A stretch of 35,351 nt of DNA from Atopobium sp. oral taxon 810 str. F0209 (GTDB taxonomy: Bacteria; Actinomycetota; Coriobacteriia; Coriobacteriales; Atopobiaceae). Below, piece after piece: positions 17,943-27,568 of this stretch. A program made the translations under genes and the position numbers. A model generated the notes under the pieces. The model ran no database searches. It saw only the letters and a program-made list of their open reading frames with translations, and was not told where the DNA came from. The stretch is from assembly GCF_000466405.1 (NCBI RefSeq), contig NZ_KE952935.1:1-35351 (forward strand), read 5' to 3'. Every line of letters starts with the position of its first letter. Within the stretch, counting starts at the first letter, position 1.

Positions 17943-20549
17943 TTAAGATTCTGCACCGTCTCCCAGCTTCTGCGCGACCAGTTTGTCGCCTTCACCCACG
18001 TCTACTTGCACGGTATCACCCTCATGGAGCTCGCCTGCAATAATAAGGTTTGCAACATTATCAACTACCTGCCGCTGAATCAAACGCTTCAGTGGGCGCG
18101 CTCCGTAAATCGGGTCCAAACCGTCAAGTGCTAACGACCCAACAGCGCGCGGAGTCAGTCGCAACGTAATGCGCTCGTTTGCCAAACGCTCGCGCACATC
18201 AGCCAGCTGGATGTCAACAATTTTTTCAATATCATCCAAACCGAGTGCATGGAAAGTTACCACGTCATCAATACGATTGAGAAACTCTGGTCTGAAGGTC
18301 GCACGCAAAGCTTCGTTAACTTGACGCTGTATCTCCTTGGGGTCAGTAGTCGCATTTGCCGCAGCAATAAACTGACTTCCAACGTTACTCGTCATGATGA
18401 TAATGGTGTTTTTAAAGCTCACCACACGACCCTGTCCATCAGTCAGGCGCCCGTCATCAAGCACCTGCAACAGCACATTAAAGACATCGGGATGGGCTTT
18501 TTCCATCTCATCCAGCAAAATGACCGAATACGGACGACGACGCACTGCTTCGGTAAGCTGACCACCCTCGTCGTATCCCACATATCCAGGAGGCGCGCCA
18601 ATCAAGCGCTGGACTGAGAACTTCTCCATATACTCGGACATGTCGATACGAACAAGTGCTCGTTCATCATCAAAGAGATTCCTTGCGAGCGCCTTTGCTA
18701 GCTCGGTTTTTCCCACACCTGTTGGCCCCAGGAAGAAGAAGCTACCAATAGGCCTATTAGGATCAGCTAGGCCTGCACGACTACGACGTACTGCCGCAGC
18801 AACTGCAGATACTGCTTCATCTTGGCCAACAACACTCTTGTGCAGTTCATCTTCTAGATGCTTTAGCTTATCCATCTCACCTTGCATCATCTTTGATACA
18901 GGCACGCCAGTCCAGTTGGAAACCACCTCAGCAATCTCGTCAGTAGTAACCTCCTCTTTAAGCAGACCGCCAGATTCCTGCTTGGAGGCAAGTGCTTGCT
19001 CTGCTTCCTCATATTGGGCTTGGAGCTGCGGAATCGTGGAGTAACGCAGTTCGGATGCACGCGCCAAGTCACCCTCACGGGTTACCCGCTCCATCTCGTT
19101 ACGCGTAGATTCAATTTGTGCTTTTAGATCCTGCACACGGTCAATCGCAACGCGCTCGTTTTGCCAGTCTGCTTTGACACTATCAAGTTTTTCGCGTGCC
19201 TCAGCAATCTCACGACGCAGGGTTTCCAGACGCTCCTTGGAAGCAGCATCCTCTTCCTTCATTAACGCCTGTTCCTCGATTTGCATCTGAGTAAGCTGAC
19301 GTTCCTGCGCATCAATATCTGCCGGCATACTATCGAGCTCCATACGCAGACGACTTGCAGCCTCATCTACCAGGTCAATTGCCTTGTCTGGCAAGAAACG
19401 CTCTGAGATATAGCGGTTAGACAAATCTGCTGCTGCAACCAAAGCTGCGTCGGTAATACGCACACGGTGATGCTGCTCGTAGCGCTCTTTGATGCCACGC
19501 AAAATCGAGATAGTATCTTCCACCGTTGGCTCGGACACCAACACTGGCTGAAAACGACGTGCCAGAGCTTGATCTTTCTCGATGTATTTACGGTACTCAT
19601 CAAGTGTGGTTGCCCCGATAGCATGAAGTTCACCACGTGCAAGAGCGGGCTTCAAAATGTTACCTGCATCCATTGAACCTTCGGTCGCACCAGCACCCAC
19701 AATAGTATGTAGCTCATCGACAAAGAGGATGACCTGACCATCACTTTTCTGTACCTCTTTGAGAACAGACTTCAGACGATCTTCGAACTCGCCACGGTAC
19801 TTTGCACCTGCTACCAGCGCAGACATATCAAGCTCAACAAGATCCTTGTCCTTGATAGTCGAGGGCACGTCCCCCGCAACAATACGTTCGGCCAAACCCT
19901 CAACAATGGCAGTCTTACCAACACCAGGCTCACCAATAAGCACAGGATTGTTCTTGGAGCGACGACTCAACACTTGAATAGTGCGGCGAATCTCCTCAAC
20001 ACGACCAATCACAGGATCAAGTTTGCCCTGACGAGCAAGATCGGTAACATTGCGTCCATACTGCTCGAGCGCCTTGAATTGGGGTTTTGAATCCTGCGAA
20101 GTCACATGCTCATCTCCACGAAGCTCCCCGTACGCAGCGCGCACACGCTTTGCCGTCACTCCCGCTGTCTTGAGCACAGAGCCTGCAGCACCACGGTCAT
20201 CACATAGCGCAATGAGCAAATGCTCAGTTGTTACATAGGAGTCACCCATTTGAGAGGAGAGCTTCTCAGCAGTATCAATTACTTTGAGCAGGTTATTACC
20301 AATGCCCATCTGACCGCCAGCACTAGTCACTTTGGGCTGACGTGCAATAGCGTCGTTGACCACAGATTCAAGTTGCGTCGGATCGACACCAATACGCTCA
20401 ACAATTGCTCTTAAATTTCGTTCATTAGAGTCAAGCAAAGCCTTAAGCAGATGAATCGACTCCATCTGGCCTGCATCTGCATCTGCCGCGATACCCATCG
20501 CTGCCTGCAGTGCTTCTTGTGCACTGACCGCCCATTTATCAATTCTCAT
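17943..20549 (-). CDS. clpB: ClpB disaggregase (Hsp100)
   Basis: An 868-residue AAA+ protein that pulls polypeptides out of aggregates together with DnaK. The Clp N-domain lies at 1-145. The first AAA module has Walker A GEPGVGKT (206-213) and the coiled-coil middle domain follows at about 405-520. The second module has [14 protein letters not shown] near residue 605, then pore [13 protein letters not shown] and a D2-small domain with [11 protein letters not shown]. The start is ATG 20549 (MRIDKW), with GGGGAGG 5-6 bases upstream; the longer frame to 20573 would place that ribosome site inside the coding region. The promoter carries the shared heat-shock element. Confidence 0.97.
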   Translation of the reverse strand: MRIDKWAVSAQEALQAAMGIAADADAGQMESIHLLKALLDSNERNLRAIVERIGVDPTQLESVVNDAIARQPKVTSAGGQMGIGNNLLKVIDTAEKLSSQMGDSYVTTEHLLIALCDDRGAAGSVLKTAGVTAKRVRAAYGELRGDEHVTSQDSKPQFKALEQYGRNVTDLARQGKLDPVIGRVEEIRRTIQVLSRRSKNNPVLIGEPGVGKTAIVEGLAERIVAGDVPSTIKDKDLVELDMSALVAGAKYRGEFEDRLKSVLKEVQKSDGQVILFVDELHTIVGAGATEGSMDAGNILKPALARGELHAIGATTLDEYRKYIEKDQALARRFQPVLVSEPTVEDTISILRGIKERYEQHHRVRITDAALVAAADLSNRYISERFLPDKAIDLVDEAASRLRMELDSMPADIDAQERQLTQMQIEEQALMKEEDAASKERLETLRREIAEAREKLDSVKADWQNERVAIDRVQDLKAQIESTRNEMERVTREGDLARASELRYSTIPQLQAQYEEAEQALASKQESGGLLKEEVTTDEIAEVVSNWTGVPVSKMMQGEMDKLKHLEDELHKSVVGQDEAVSAVAAAVRRSRAGLADPNRPIGSFFFLGPTGVGKTELAKALARNLFDDERALVRIDMSEYMEKFSVQRLIGAPPGYVGYDEGGQLTEAVRRRPYSVILLDEMEKAHPDVFNVLLQVLDDGRLTDGQGRVVSFKNTIIIMTSNVGSQFIAAANATTDPKEIQRQVNEALRATFRPEFLNRIDDVVTFHALGLDDIEKIVDIQLADVRERLANERITLRLTPRAVGSLALDGLDPIYGARPLKRLIQRQVVDNVANLIIAGELHEGDTVQVDVGEGDKLVAQKLGDGAES

Positions 20550-20677
20550 ACGAGCCTCCCCTTTGCCTTGCACCCACCTCAGCTGCGACTCTTTAGCTCA
20601 AGTCACATATTGGCACGCACCCTGGCACCTCACTGTTTATCGATGACAGTCTTCCCGCTCAAACAGCTTCCTAATCA

Positions 20678-20717
20678 AATCTAAGTCTCTTTATATAAGA
20701 TTTTCTAAACTCACCAA
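20678..20717 (-). promoter_or_regulatory. Heat-shock promoter and operator upstream of clpB
   Basis: The operator-like element is at 20678-20704 (plus strand AATCTAAGT ... AGATTTT). On the minus strand a -35 TTGGTG (complement at 20712-20717) is 16 bp from a -10 TATAAA (complement at 20690-20695), so the element covers the -10. It lies 129 bp before the start codon. The same TTGRTG hexamer stands at the same distance from the element upstream of dnaK. Confidence 0.72.
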
Positions 20718-20863
20718 TATAGCTATATGGATTCCGTCTTGAGCATATTTCTGCTTTTCACTAAATGCGCTACCGTGAAGATGGAAAGTGCAGATGAGCT
20801 GCCAATCCCTTGGCAAGCAGAGCTCTGTAGCCACGTTTTGACACGGCTGATAAGGAGTAAGCA

Positions 20864-21838
20864 ATGCAGGAAATGATTCGTCTAACACCGGCACTGGTTA
20901 ACAAGATATGGGGTGGTACGCGCCTAGGCAGTCCTGCAGCTGGACAGGACAATTACGGAGAAGCATGGACTCTTTCTGCTCGCAATGATTATCCCAGCAT
21001 CGTGGCTACAGGCACTGATGCTGGCAAGACCTTGGTCGAGTATCTTGCTGCACATCCCGAAGCTGCTGGTAGCAACGCCAATGTTATGGAGGCCTTCCCC
21101 ACTCTCATCAAATTCATTGATGCTGCAAGTCCGCTGTCAATTCAGGTACATCCTGATGATACCTATGCTCGTAGCCACGGTATGCCCTACGGCAAGACCG
21201 AAATGTGGGTCATTGTTGATGCCGACCCTGGCTCCTTCCTCTATCTAGGCCTTCGTGAAGACATGACCCCAGACGAGTTTGCTGCAGCCATTGCTAATAA
21301 CAGTATCGAAGAAAAGCTCAATCAGGTACCCGTCAAGCCAGGTGATGTCTTCTTTATCCGCGCAGGTCTGCTACATGCAATTGGTGGTGGCATTCTGCTT
21401 GCTGAAGTACAGCAAAATTCCGATACCACCTATCGCGTTTATGACTTTGGTCGTATTGATTCCCATGGCAAGACGCGGGAACTCCATGTCGAGCAGGCAA
21501 AAGAAGTTGCTTTGCTAGAGCAGCCTGGCTATTTAGGTGCGCCTGTACACCCCAGTGAAGTTACTGGAGGTACTCGCCAACTACTAGGCCAAGGTACGTG
21601 CTTCCGCACAGAGCGTTGGATTTTGAACGATACAGCAGAGCTTCCCATAACTGACAAAAGCTATGTTGCATTGATGATGCTTAACGGCAATGCTCAGGCC
21701 AAGCTAGGCGAGCAGATTGAGCACATAAAGGCTGGTGAGACCTGGTTTATACCTGCAGGTAATGCAAATCTGCAAATTATGCCTACAGATGGCGTCTGCA
21801 CTCTGCTGCATGTATGTGTTCCCTCGCAAGAGGCATAG
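20864..21838 (+). CDS. manA: Mannose-6-phosphate isomerase, class I
   Basis: A 324-residue cupin enzyme that interconverts mannose 6-phosphate and fructose 6-phosphate. The zinc ligands are visible as QVHPDD (94-99), KTEMW with Glu113, and LLHAIGGG with His171. The VQQNSDTTYRVYDFGR segment (182-197) is typical of the short Gram-positive type. An AAGGAG site is 7 bases before the ATG. It is monocistronic and divergent from clpB; the 290-bp gap holds the clpB heat-shock promoter and presumably the manA promoter, which I could not place. Confidence 0.93.
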   Translation: MQEMIRLTPALVNKIWGGTRLGSPAAGQDNYGEAWTLSARNDYPSIVATGTDAGKTLVEYLAAHPEAAGSNANVMEAFPTLIKFIDAASPLSIQVHPDDTYARSHGMPYGKTEMWVIVDADPGSFLYLGLREDMTPDEFAAAIANNSIEEKLNQVPVKPGDVFFIRAGLLHAIGGGILLAEVQQNSDTTYRVYDFGRIDSHGKTRELHVEQAKEVALLEQPGYLGAPVHPSEVTGGTRQLLGQGTCFRTERWILNDTAELPITDKSYVALMMLNGNAQAKLGEQIEHIKAGETWFIPAGNANLQIMPTDGVCTLLHVCVPSQEA

Positions 21839-21868
21839 TTCTGCTTGGCAGCGTAATAACTCTAGGCA

Positions 21869-22483
21869 CTAGTATGCGATGCCAAGTGTGCTGCTGACAT
21901 AATTTTCAAAGGCAGTCACATCGCCGTTATACACATAACCAGCCATGCCGGCAACTTCCGCACCTGCGCAGTTGTCGGCATTGTCATCAACAAAAAGACA
22001 AGTTGCAGGCTCTAATTGATAACGCTCACATAAGGTAGTAAAGATAAGTGGATCAGGCTTCATAATGCGCTCAAATGCCGATACTACAAAGCCATCCATC
22101 AGAGGCATGCAGGGAATTAGCTCGCGAATCTTCCACCAACGAACGCCCGCATTGGACAGTAGATAGCAGCCATACCCAGCATTATGCAAGCGTTCTACCT
22201 GCTGATTCATAAGAGGCAAGGGCGTATGATATTCATTCCAGTGCAAACAAGTCTGGTGTAGTGGCTCCCACAAACGCTCGGGCAACTGACGCTGAGCAAT
22301 CATTTCCATCGTGGCATCACTAATGGTACCTGAATCAAGCAAAGCCCAGCTTGGATGCAAAAATAAGGCATTACGAATAAGCAGAGCATCTTGATCATTG
22401 TCTACATAGAGATGGGAGTACAAATCAGGATTAAAATCCATGAGCACGCCGCCCATATCAAAGACAAAGTTTGTGATGCTCAC
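21869..22483 (-). CDS. HAD-superfamily (subfamily IA) hydrolase coupled to hspR
   Basis: A 204-residue HAD hydrolase. Motif I is FDMGGV (nucleophile Asp9), motif II LSN (109-111), motif III Lys142 in MKPDP and motif IV FVDD (164-167). The second motif-I Asp is replaced by Gly, as in YihX-like members, which act on small sugar phosphates. The substrate is unknown. Its ATG overlaps the hspR stop (ATGA), so it is translated as the fifth gene of dnaK-grpE-dnaJ-hspR and should be heat-induced. That placement is unusual. Confidence 0.85.
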   Translation of the reverse strand: MSITNFVFDMGGVLMDFNPDLYSHLYVDNDQDALLIRNALFLHPSWALLDSGTISDATMEMIAQRQLPERLWEPLHQTCLHWNEYHTPLPLMNQQVERLHNAGYGCYLLSNAGVRWWKIRELIPCMPLMDGFVVSAFERIMKPDPLIFTTLCERYQLEPATCLFVDDNADNCAGAEVAGMAGYVYNGDVTAFENYVSSTLGIAY

Positions 22484-22905
22484 CGCTCGTCCTTTCGCTC
22501 CCCATCATCTAACAAGCCACGCAAGACTTGTTCGGGACTGCCTCCATCATAGCGAGCAAGTGCCACAATACGCTCTTGCATACGAAATTCATGCACCTCG
22601 TCCTCAAGCTCACGAATACGTGCACGCATCTCGTCGTTTTCACTTACGAGCGCTTCGGTACGTTCACGCATGTCGAGGATGCGCACAACACCAGCCAAAT
22701 TGATACCCTCATCAGTCAGCTTGCTAATAAGGTTGAGGCGCTCAATATCATGCTGTGAATACAGACGTGTGTTGCCGCGCGAGCGACCGGGATTCACTAA
22801 GCCCTTTTGTTCGTACACACGTAGGGTCTGGGGATGCATTCCCGTCAATTCGGCGGCAACGCTAATCATGTAGAGGGGCTTATCTTTGCCGTCACTACGA
22901 GACAT
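22480..22905 (-). CDS. hspR: HspR, MerR-family heat-shock repressor
   Basis: A 141-residue regulator. The MerR-type winged helix-turn-helix spans about 11-78, with [20 protein letters not shown] (13-32), [17 protein letters not shown] and DIERLNLI. A coiled-coil dimerisation helix follows (about 83-115). In actinobacteria HspR with DnaK as co-repressor binds HAIR sites and shuts off dnaK and clpB. The start at ATG 22905 overlaps the dnaJ stop by 11 bases; an in-frame ATG at 22917 has its ribosome site too close. Being inside the dnaK operon it should be autoregulated. The short DnaK-binding C-terminal tail here ends DDGERKDER. Confidence 0.92.
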   Translation of the reverse strand: MSRSDGKDKPLYMISVAAELTGMHPQTLRVYEQKGLVNPGRSRGNTRLYSQHDIERLNLISKLTDEGINLAGVVRILDMRERTEALVSENDEMRARIRELEDEVHEFRMQERIVALARYDGGSPEQVLRGLLDDGERKDER

Positions 22906-23848
22906 AGCGCTCAACATCCTTTCGATATTCACGGTGGTCGGCATCGCGCAAATTCGAAAGCGCTTTGCGCTCATCAGCAGACAAACTCGTCGGAACCTTG
23001 ATACGCACGGTCACATAGAGAGCGCCCTTATTATTTTTGCTTTTGACATCAGGTGCGCCCATGCCACGGAAGCGGAAAGTTTTACCATCCTGTGTTCCTG
23101 CAGGAACCTTAAGACGCACTGTCTCGCCATCCGGAGTGGGTACTTCTACCTGTGCGCCAAGCGCTGCTTCAAAGATAGAAATCGAGAGCTCCATGCGCAC
23201 ATCGGCACCATCACGCTTCCAAAGCGGATGCTCAGCCACACGCGTTGTCACCACCAGGTCGCCGCGAGCGCCGCCATTAGCACCAAATTCACCACGACCG
23301 CGATAGCGCAATTTGCCGCCATCCACTGCGCCAGCAGGCACTTTAACCGTAAGGCTCTGTCGTTCTCCCGTTGAAGGTATGGTGTAGCTCACTTTGCGCT
23401 GGGTTCCCACAAAGGCTTCTTCTGCAGTCACACTTACGTCTAGCGTAAGGTCTCCACCTTTGGATGGACGATTTTGAGCGCGACCCGCACCTTGTCCGTT
23501 AAAGATTGAGCTAAAGTCAAAGCCGCCAAAAGCGCCGTCGCCACCACGCATGCTGCCAAGAATATCTTCCCAGTTCATGCCGCCGCCATAGCTATAGCCA
23601 CCTGCGCCACCCGCACCGCCAAAACCAGCTCCTGGAATACCACCAAAGGTCAAAAGCTGATCATATTCCTTGCGCTTTTGAGGATTGGAGAGAGTGGTAT
23701 ATGCTTCGCTTACTTCTTTGTACTTGGCCTCATCGCCGCCGCGATCAGGATGATATTTGGCTGCGAGCTTACGGAATGCCTTCTTAATTTCTGCATCGGA
23801 GGCATTTTTGCTCACGCCCAAAACGTCGTAATAATTCTTATCTGCCAT
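22895..23848 (-). CDS. dnaJ: DnaJ/CbpA-type co-chaperone lacking the zinc-finger domain
   Basis: A 317-residue J-protein that stimulates DnaK ATPase and delivers clients. The J-domain is at 5-65, with HPD at 33-35. A Gly/Phe-rich linker (about 68-120) and two beta-barrel client-binding domains (about 128-290) follow. The four CxxCxGxG zinc-binding repeats of class-A DnaJ are absent, so it is class B, closer to CbpA/DnaJ2. It occupies the dnaJ slot of the dnaK operon. AAAGGAGG lies 11 bases before the ATG, with a 5-bp hairpin in between that overlaps the ribosome site. Confidence 0.95.
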   Translation of the reverse strand: MADKNYYDVLGVSKNASDAEIKKAFRKLAAKYHPDRGGDEAKYKEVSEAYTTLSNPQKRKEYDQLLTFGGIPGAGFGGAGGAGGYSYGGGMNWEDILGSMRGGDGAFGGFDFSSIFNGQGAGRAQNRPSKGGDLTLDVSVTAEEAFVGTQRKVSYTIPSTGERQSLTVKVPAGAVDGGKLRYRGRGEFGANGGARGDLVVTTRVAEHPLWKRDGADVRMELSISIFEAALGAQVEVPTPDGETVRLKVPAGTQDGKTFRFRGMGAPDVKSKNNKGALYVTVRIKVPTSLSADERKALSNLRDADHREYRKDVERYVS

Positions 23849-23861
23849 GGCGGAAGCCGCC
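23849..23861 (-). promoter_or_regulatory. Hairpin between the dnaJ ribosome site and start codon
   Basis: On the minus strand GGCGG-CTT-CCGCC sits directly before the dnaJ ATG, and its 5' arm uses the last two G of AAAGGAGG. It could occlude the ribosome site or shorten an otherwise long 11-base spacing. Confidence 0.45.
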
Positions 23862-23895
23862 TCCTTTCGTTACATCGCGCCTACTCTTGCAGTGC

Positions 23896-23943
23896 GCATC
23901 TCAAAGATGCCAAACGTCGGACACCCGCAAGCAGGTGTCCGAC
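23896..23943 (-). other. Two hairpins in the grpE-dnaJ intergenic region
   Basis: A perfect 10-bp stem, GTCGGACACC / GGTGTCCGAC (23916-23943, 8-base loop), is followed on the minus strand by a second stem, GCATCT / AGATGC (23896-23910, 3-base loop). There is no proper T-tract. These lie in the 105-bp gap inside the operon, and may attenuate or protect mRNA segments so that dnaK and grpE outproduce dnaJ and hspR. Confidence 0.6.
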
Positions 23944-23953
23944 AAAATCAAAT

Positions 23954-24793
23954 CTAAGCCTCATGAGACTCTGTGGCGTCTGCATCAACATCAGTCGCCG
24001 CATCATCTTCCTTGGCAGGATCAGGACGCTTAGGGCCACCAAAGGTTACCTGCACCATTGCCTCACGAATAACCTTGCCACCCATGCGATAGCCACGCAG
24101 ATATACTGCTGCAACTGACTCATCGTAGGCCTCTGTATCCTCCACGCGACCCACCGCCTGATGTTCTAGCGGATTAAAAGCGTCACCCAGAGGGTCAATG
24201 ACTTCAACGCCTGCCTTACCCAAGATGGATACCATCTTGTCGTGGACAGCCTGCACACCAGCAACAAACTGATCAAACTGGTTGTCCTCAGCGTCCTCCT
24301 GCGCAGCCTTGCCAGCATGCTCAATAGCACGCTCCATGTCGTCTAGCACAGGAAGCAGAGAAACTACCAACTTTTCGCCCGCGCGATCACGTTCGTTGAG
24401 TCGTTCCTGAGCAGTGCGACGACGGAAATTATCCCAATCTGCCTGAAGTCGCAGCAAGCGGTCAGTAGCATCAGCTGCTTCTTTTTTTGCAGCGTCAATT
24501 TCGGCTTGGGCACCATCCAACTTATCCTGCAACTCGCTGCGCACTGCCTCAGCAGCTTTGACACGCTCGGCCTCCTTAGCGGCAATCTCTTCCTCTGCCG
24601 CCTGAGCTCCTGCACGCTTGGCCGCTTCAATTAGAGCCTCTTCGTCCAGCTCGGCCTCGGCGCCCATCTGGTCGTCGTCGACCTCGACTGAAACTTTCAC
24701 GCCGTTCTCCTTTGGGTCCTGCCCGTTGGGGGCGGGGCTGGAAGTAGCCTCATCGGCCACCTCCTCTACCCTCTTCTCTTCCTTCTCGGACAT
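23954..24793 (-). CDS. grpE: GrpE nucleotide exchange factor
   Basis: A 279-residue protein that releases ADP from DnaK. An acidic, Ala/Glu-rich N-terminal half (about 1-110, longer than in most GrpE) leads into the long paired helix with LLRLQADWDNFRRRT. The C-terminal beta domain carries VIDPLGDAFNPLEHQAVG and YRMGGKVIREAMVQV. The ATG at 24793 has AGGTGG 5 bases upstream; a GTG three codons earlier is less likely. It lies 12 bp after the dnaK stop. Confidence 0.95.
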   Translation of the reverse strand: MSEKEEKRVEEVADEATSSPAPNGQDPKENGVKVSVEVDDDQMGAEAELDEEALIEAAKRAGAQAAEEEIAAKEAERVKAAEAVRSELQDKLDGAQAEIDAAKKEAADATDRLLRLQADWDNFRRRTAQERLNERDRAGEKLVVSLLPVLDDMERAIEHAGKAAQEDAEDNQFDQFVAGVQAVHDKMVSILGKAGVEVIDPLGDAFNPLEHQAVGRVEDTEAYDESVAAVYLRGYRMGGKVIREAMVQVTFGGPKRPDPAKEDDAATDVDADATESHEA

Positions 24794-24805
24794 GTCGGCC
24801 ACCTA

Positions 24806-26713
24806 CTAGTTCTGCTTGTTGTCGTCGTCGACAACCTCGTAATCAGCATCAACTACGTCGTCAGCGCTACCACCATCAGTAGGTGCACCCTGTGCAGTCT
24901 GTGCGTCAGTTGCGGAGTAAACAACCTGAGCCAAATCCTGGGCTGCAGTCTGGAGCTGCTCGCTTGCGGACTTAATAGTCTCAATATCGGTACCATCTAA
25001 GGCCTTGCGAACAGCAGCGATGCCATCTTCGGCTTTCTGCTTGGTGTCAGCAGGCATCTTGTCGCCGAGCTCCTTTAAGGTCTGCTCGGTAGAGTAGGCA
25101 AGGGAATCGGCCTGGTTGCGTACCTCAATCTCGTCCTTCTTGGCCTTGTCCTCCTCGGCGTGGGACTCTGCGTCCTTGACCATACGGTCAACTTCCTCAT
25201 CAGACAACGCAGTAGAACCAGAAATGGTGATTTGCTGCTGCTTGCCCGTGCCGCGATCCTTTGCGGTGACCTTGACAATGCCATTGGCATCGATATCAAA
25301 GGTGACCTCAATCTGAGGCACGCCACGACGAGCCATAGGGATGCCCGTAAGCTGGAACTTGCCCAAGCTCTTGTTATCGCGAGCCATCTCGCGCTCGCCC
25401 TGCAGCACGTTAATCTCAACGGAAGGCTGGTTATCTGCTGCGGTGGAGTAGACCTCGGTTTTGCTGGTAGGAATGGTGGTGTTGCGGTCAATCATCTTGG
25501 TCATGATGCCGCCCATGGTCTCAACACCCAAGGAAAGCGGGGTAACGTCAAGCAGTAAGATATCGGAAGCACCAGAAGCACCAGAAAGCACGCCGCCCTG
25601 AACTGCCGCACCGTCGGCTACAACCTCGTCAGGGTTAACCGACATGTTGGGCTGCTTGCCCGTCATCTGACGGACGAGCTCCTGAACAGCAGGCATACGA
25701 GTAGAGCCACCAACGAGAATAACCTCATTGACCTGGGAGATCTGCAATCCTGCATCCTGAAGAGCTTTGGTAACAGGAGCTTTGCAGCGGTCAAGCAGGT
25801 CGCGGGTGATCTTTTCAAACTCTGCACGGGTCAGGGTGTAGTTGAGGTGCTTAGGACCGGTAGCATCAGCGGTAATAAAGGGGAGATTAATTTCGGCCTG
25901 CTGAGCAGAAGAAAGCTCCTTCTTTGCATTCTCGGCTGCATCTTTGAGGCGCTGAAGAGCCATGGGGTCGCTGCGGAGGTCGATACCGTTATCCTGCTGG
26001 AACTTATCAGCCATCCAGTCGATCACACGCTGGTCCCAGTCGTCGCCACCTAGGTGGTTGTCGCCGTTGGTTGCAAGAACCTCGACAACACCATCGGCAA
26101 GATCAAGCAAGGAGACGTCGAACGTACCGCCACCCAAGTCAAAGACCAAAATCTTCTGATCGATGTTCTTCTTGTCAAAACCGTATGCGAGAGCTGCAGC
26201 TGTAGGCTCATTAACGATGCGCTGTACGTTAAGGCCAGCAATCTTACCTGCATCCTTGGTTGCCTGACGCTGAGCGTCATTAAAGTAAGCGGGGACGGTA
26301 ATGACAGCGTCGGTGATGGTCTCGCCAAGGGACTTCTCAGCGTCGGCCTTCATCTTGCCGAGAACCATAGCGGAAACCTGCTCAGGAGTGAAATCCTCAC
26401 CATTAATCTCAACAACGGCGCGCTGACCAGTACCAGCCTTAACCTTGTAAGGAACGGTCTTGAGCTCGGAGCCAACCTCGTCATAGCGACGACCCATGAA
26501 ACGTTTAATGGAAAAGACCGTGTTGGTGGGGTTGGTAACTGCTTGGTTTTTTGCAGCCTTACCGACAATGCGGTCGCCATCGGCACGGAAGCCCACTACG
26601 GACGGAGTAGTACGATCGCCCTCGGCGTTCACGATAATAGAGGGCTCGCCACCCTCAAACACTGCCATTGCTGAGTTGGTGGTACCAAGGTCGATGCCAA
26701 GAATTTTGCTCAT
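24806..26713 (-). CDS. dnaK: Molecular chaperone DnaK (Hsp70)
   Basis: A 635-residue Hsp70. The nucleotide-binding domain begins [18 protein letters not shown] and lacks the ~20-residue loop found in Gram-negative DnaK, as usual in Gram-positives. It continues with [14 protein letters not shown] and [11 protein letters not shown]. The linker [10 protein letters not shown] leads to the substrate-binding domain and an acidic tail ending VVDDDNKQN. The start is ATG 26713, with GGAAGG nearby upstream; ten further codons are open but carry the ribosome site. It is the first gene of the chaperone operon, under the shared heat-shock element 124 bp upstream. Confidence 0.98.
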   Translation of the reverse strand: MSKILGIDLGTTNSAMAVFEGGEPSIIVNAEGDRTTPSVVGFRADGDRIVGKAAKNQAVTNPTNTVFSIKRFMGRRYDEVGSELKTVPYKVKAGTGQRAVVEINGEDFTPEQVSAMVLGKMKADAEKSLGETITDAVITVPAYFNDAQRQATKDAGKIAGLNVQRIVNEPTAAALAYGFDKKNIDQKILVFDLGGGTFDVSLLDLADGVVEVLATNGDNHLGGDDWDQRVIDWMADKFQQDNGIDLRSDPMALQRLKDAAENAKKELSSAQQAEINLPFITADATGPKHLNYTLTRAEFEKITRDLLDRCKAPVTKALQDAGLQISQVNEVILVGGSTRMPAVQELVRQMTGKQPNMSVNPDEVVADGAAVQGGVLSGASGASDILLLDVTPLSLGVETMGGIMTKMIDRNTTIPTSKTEVYSTAADNQPSVEINVLQGEREMARDNKSLGKFQLTGIPMARRGVPQIEVTFDIDANGIVKVTAKDRGTGKQQQITISGSTALSDEEVDRMVKDAESHAEEDKAKKDEIEVRNQADSLAYSTEQTLKELGDKMPADTKQKAEDGIAAVRKALDGTDIETIKSASEQLQTAAQDLAQVVYSATDAQTAQGAPTDGGSADDVVDADYEVVDDDNKQN

Positions 26714-26836
26714 ATTGCTTCCTTTCCTTCTCCCTCTGCCCAAAGACCGAGAGTTTTAGTGCATTTTGGTGTCGCCGAGTCGCCGACGCCTTACCTATAC
26801 AAGGCGATTGTTCCCGCGACGTATAATTTTATACAT

Positions 26837-26876
26837 AATCTAAGTCTCTACACATTAGATTTTTTGTATTCATCAA
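26837..26876 (-). promoter_or_regulatory. Heat-shock promoter and operator upstream of dnaK
   Basis: The element at 26837-26863 contains a perfect ATCTAA-N11-TTAGAT inverted repeat (26838-26860), the most symmetrical of the three copies. On the minus strand TTGATG (complement at 26871-26876) is a -35 candidate at the same distance from the element as in clpB. TGTAGA 18 bp downstream is a weak -10. A second possible -10 (TATAAA) lies after the element, so the transcription start is uncertain. Confidence 0.7.
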
Positions 26877-26951
26877 TTTAAGAATTCTTAAGCCACATTT
26901 GCTCAAGAAAATATAGCGTTGATTACTCAAAAACGATCACCATCACGACCA

Positions 26952-27061
26952 CCCGTAATTAAACTGCATTCCGCGCAAAAAAATGCGCCCGTGAATGCTA
27001 AAGCTTTTGAAAGGGACTTTCGCCCGCAATGAAACTGCGCCTCGCACAAAGAGCGCGCAGG
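26952..27061. repeat. Imperfect direct repeat upstream of the dnaK promoter
   Basis: Two blocks 71 bp apart share CCCG-Y-AAT-K-AAACTGC (from 26952 and from 27023), followed by a CGC-rich stretch with CAAA and GCGC. The rest of 26864-27197 holds no gene that I can support; apart from this repeat and the terminator at 27087-27119 I see nothing in it. Confidence 0.45.
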
Positions 27062-27086
27062 ACTGGATTGATAATCCGCAGCAAAA

Positions 27087-27119
27087 GGCCGTACTCAGTT
27101 ATGAAAACTGAATACGGCC
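27087..27119 (-). terminator. Rho-independent terminator of the lipoprotein/membrane-protein pair
   Basis: A 14-bp stem, GGCCGTACTCAGTT / AACTGAATACGGCC, with a 5-base loop. The single mismatch becomes a G-U pair in minus-strand RNA, and the stem is followed there by TTTTGCT. This orientation fits the minus-strand gene ending at 27198. Confidence 0.8.
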
Positions 27120-27197
27120 AAGATGGCAATTTACATGAGAGACTTTTATATTGCTCGTCTCTTTTCTTGTCATACACCTTCTTTTATTGCGCCTTTT

Positions 27198-27527
27198 TTA
27201 TCTGTGCAAAGCCAATAATGAAAGGACGGCTTCAAGCACGACAAACATGAAATACGGCGGGAACAAGACGATTGCCACGGTGTAGAGAATCGCCCCCGTA
27301 AGAGCAAAGCCCGCTTTGCGCATGAAGAGCCCAAGAGCATTAAAAATAACCGCTATACCTGCACAAATGAGATGTGGAGTCACCAATACACTTGCGAGAG
27401 CAGCACCAGCTTGATCTGTGGATGAACCAGCAGACATACTTGTACCCCAATACCATCCGCTATAGATGAGATAAAGCAGTCCCAAGATAAACGCAATAAG
27501 CAGTAAAATGTTTAGCTTCTTTTTCAT
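27198..27527 (-). CDS. Small multi-pass membrane protein, unknown function
   Basis: A 109-residue hydrophobic protein with three helices (about 5-27, 48-70 and 75-105) and a short Gly/Ser-rich loop (GTSMSAGSSTDQAG). I recognise no domain. AGAGG is 9 bases before the ATG. It follows the DUF5067-like lipoprotein gene by 41 bp and is closed by a terminator, so the two probably form one transcript. A supporting role for the lipoprotein is conceivable but is inferred only from position. Confidence 0.7.
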   Translation of the reverse strand: MKKKLNILLLIAFILGLLYLIYSGWYWGTSMSAGSSTDQAGAALASVLVTPHLICAGIAVIFNALGLFMRKAGFALTGAILYTVAIVLFPPYFMFVVLEAVLSLLALHR

Positions 27528-27568
27528 TCCAAATGCCTCTCGTTAAACCTTATTAATTGCCGAATCAA

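Noticed and set aside
26054..26674. 206-codon plus-strand open frame
   Set aside because: Antisense to dnaK, a well-known artefact of open frames opposite highly biased genes.
26714..26836. Riboswitch in the dnaK leader
   Set aside because: Only a weak GC-rich hairpin is visible, with no match to a riboswitch class I know.
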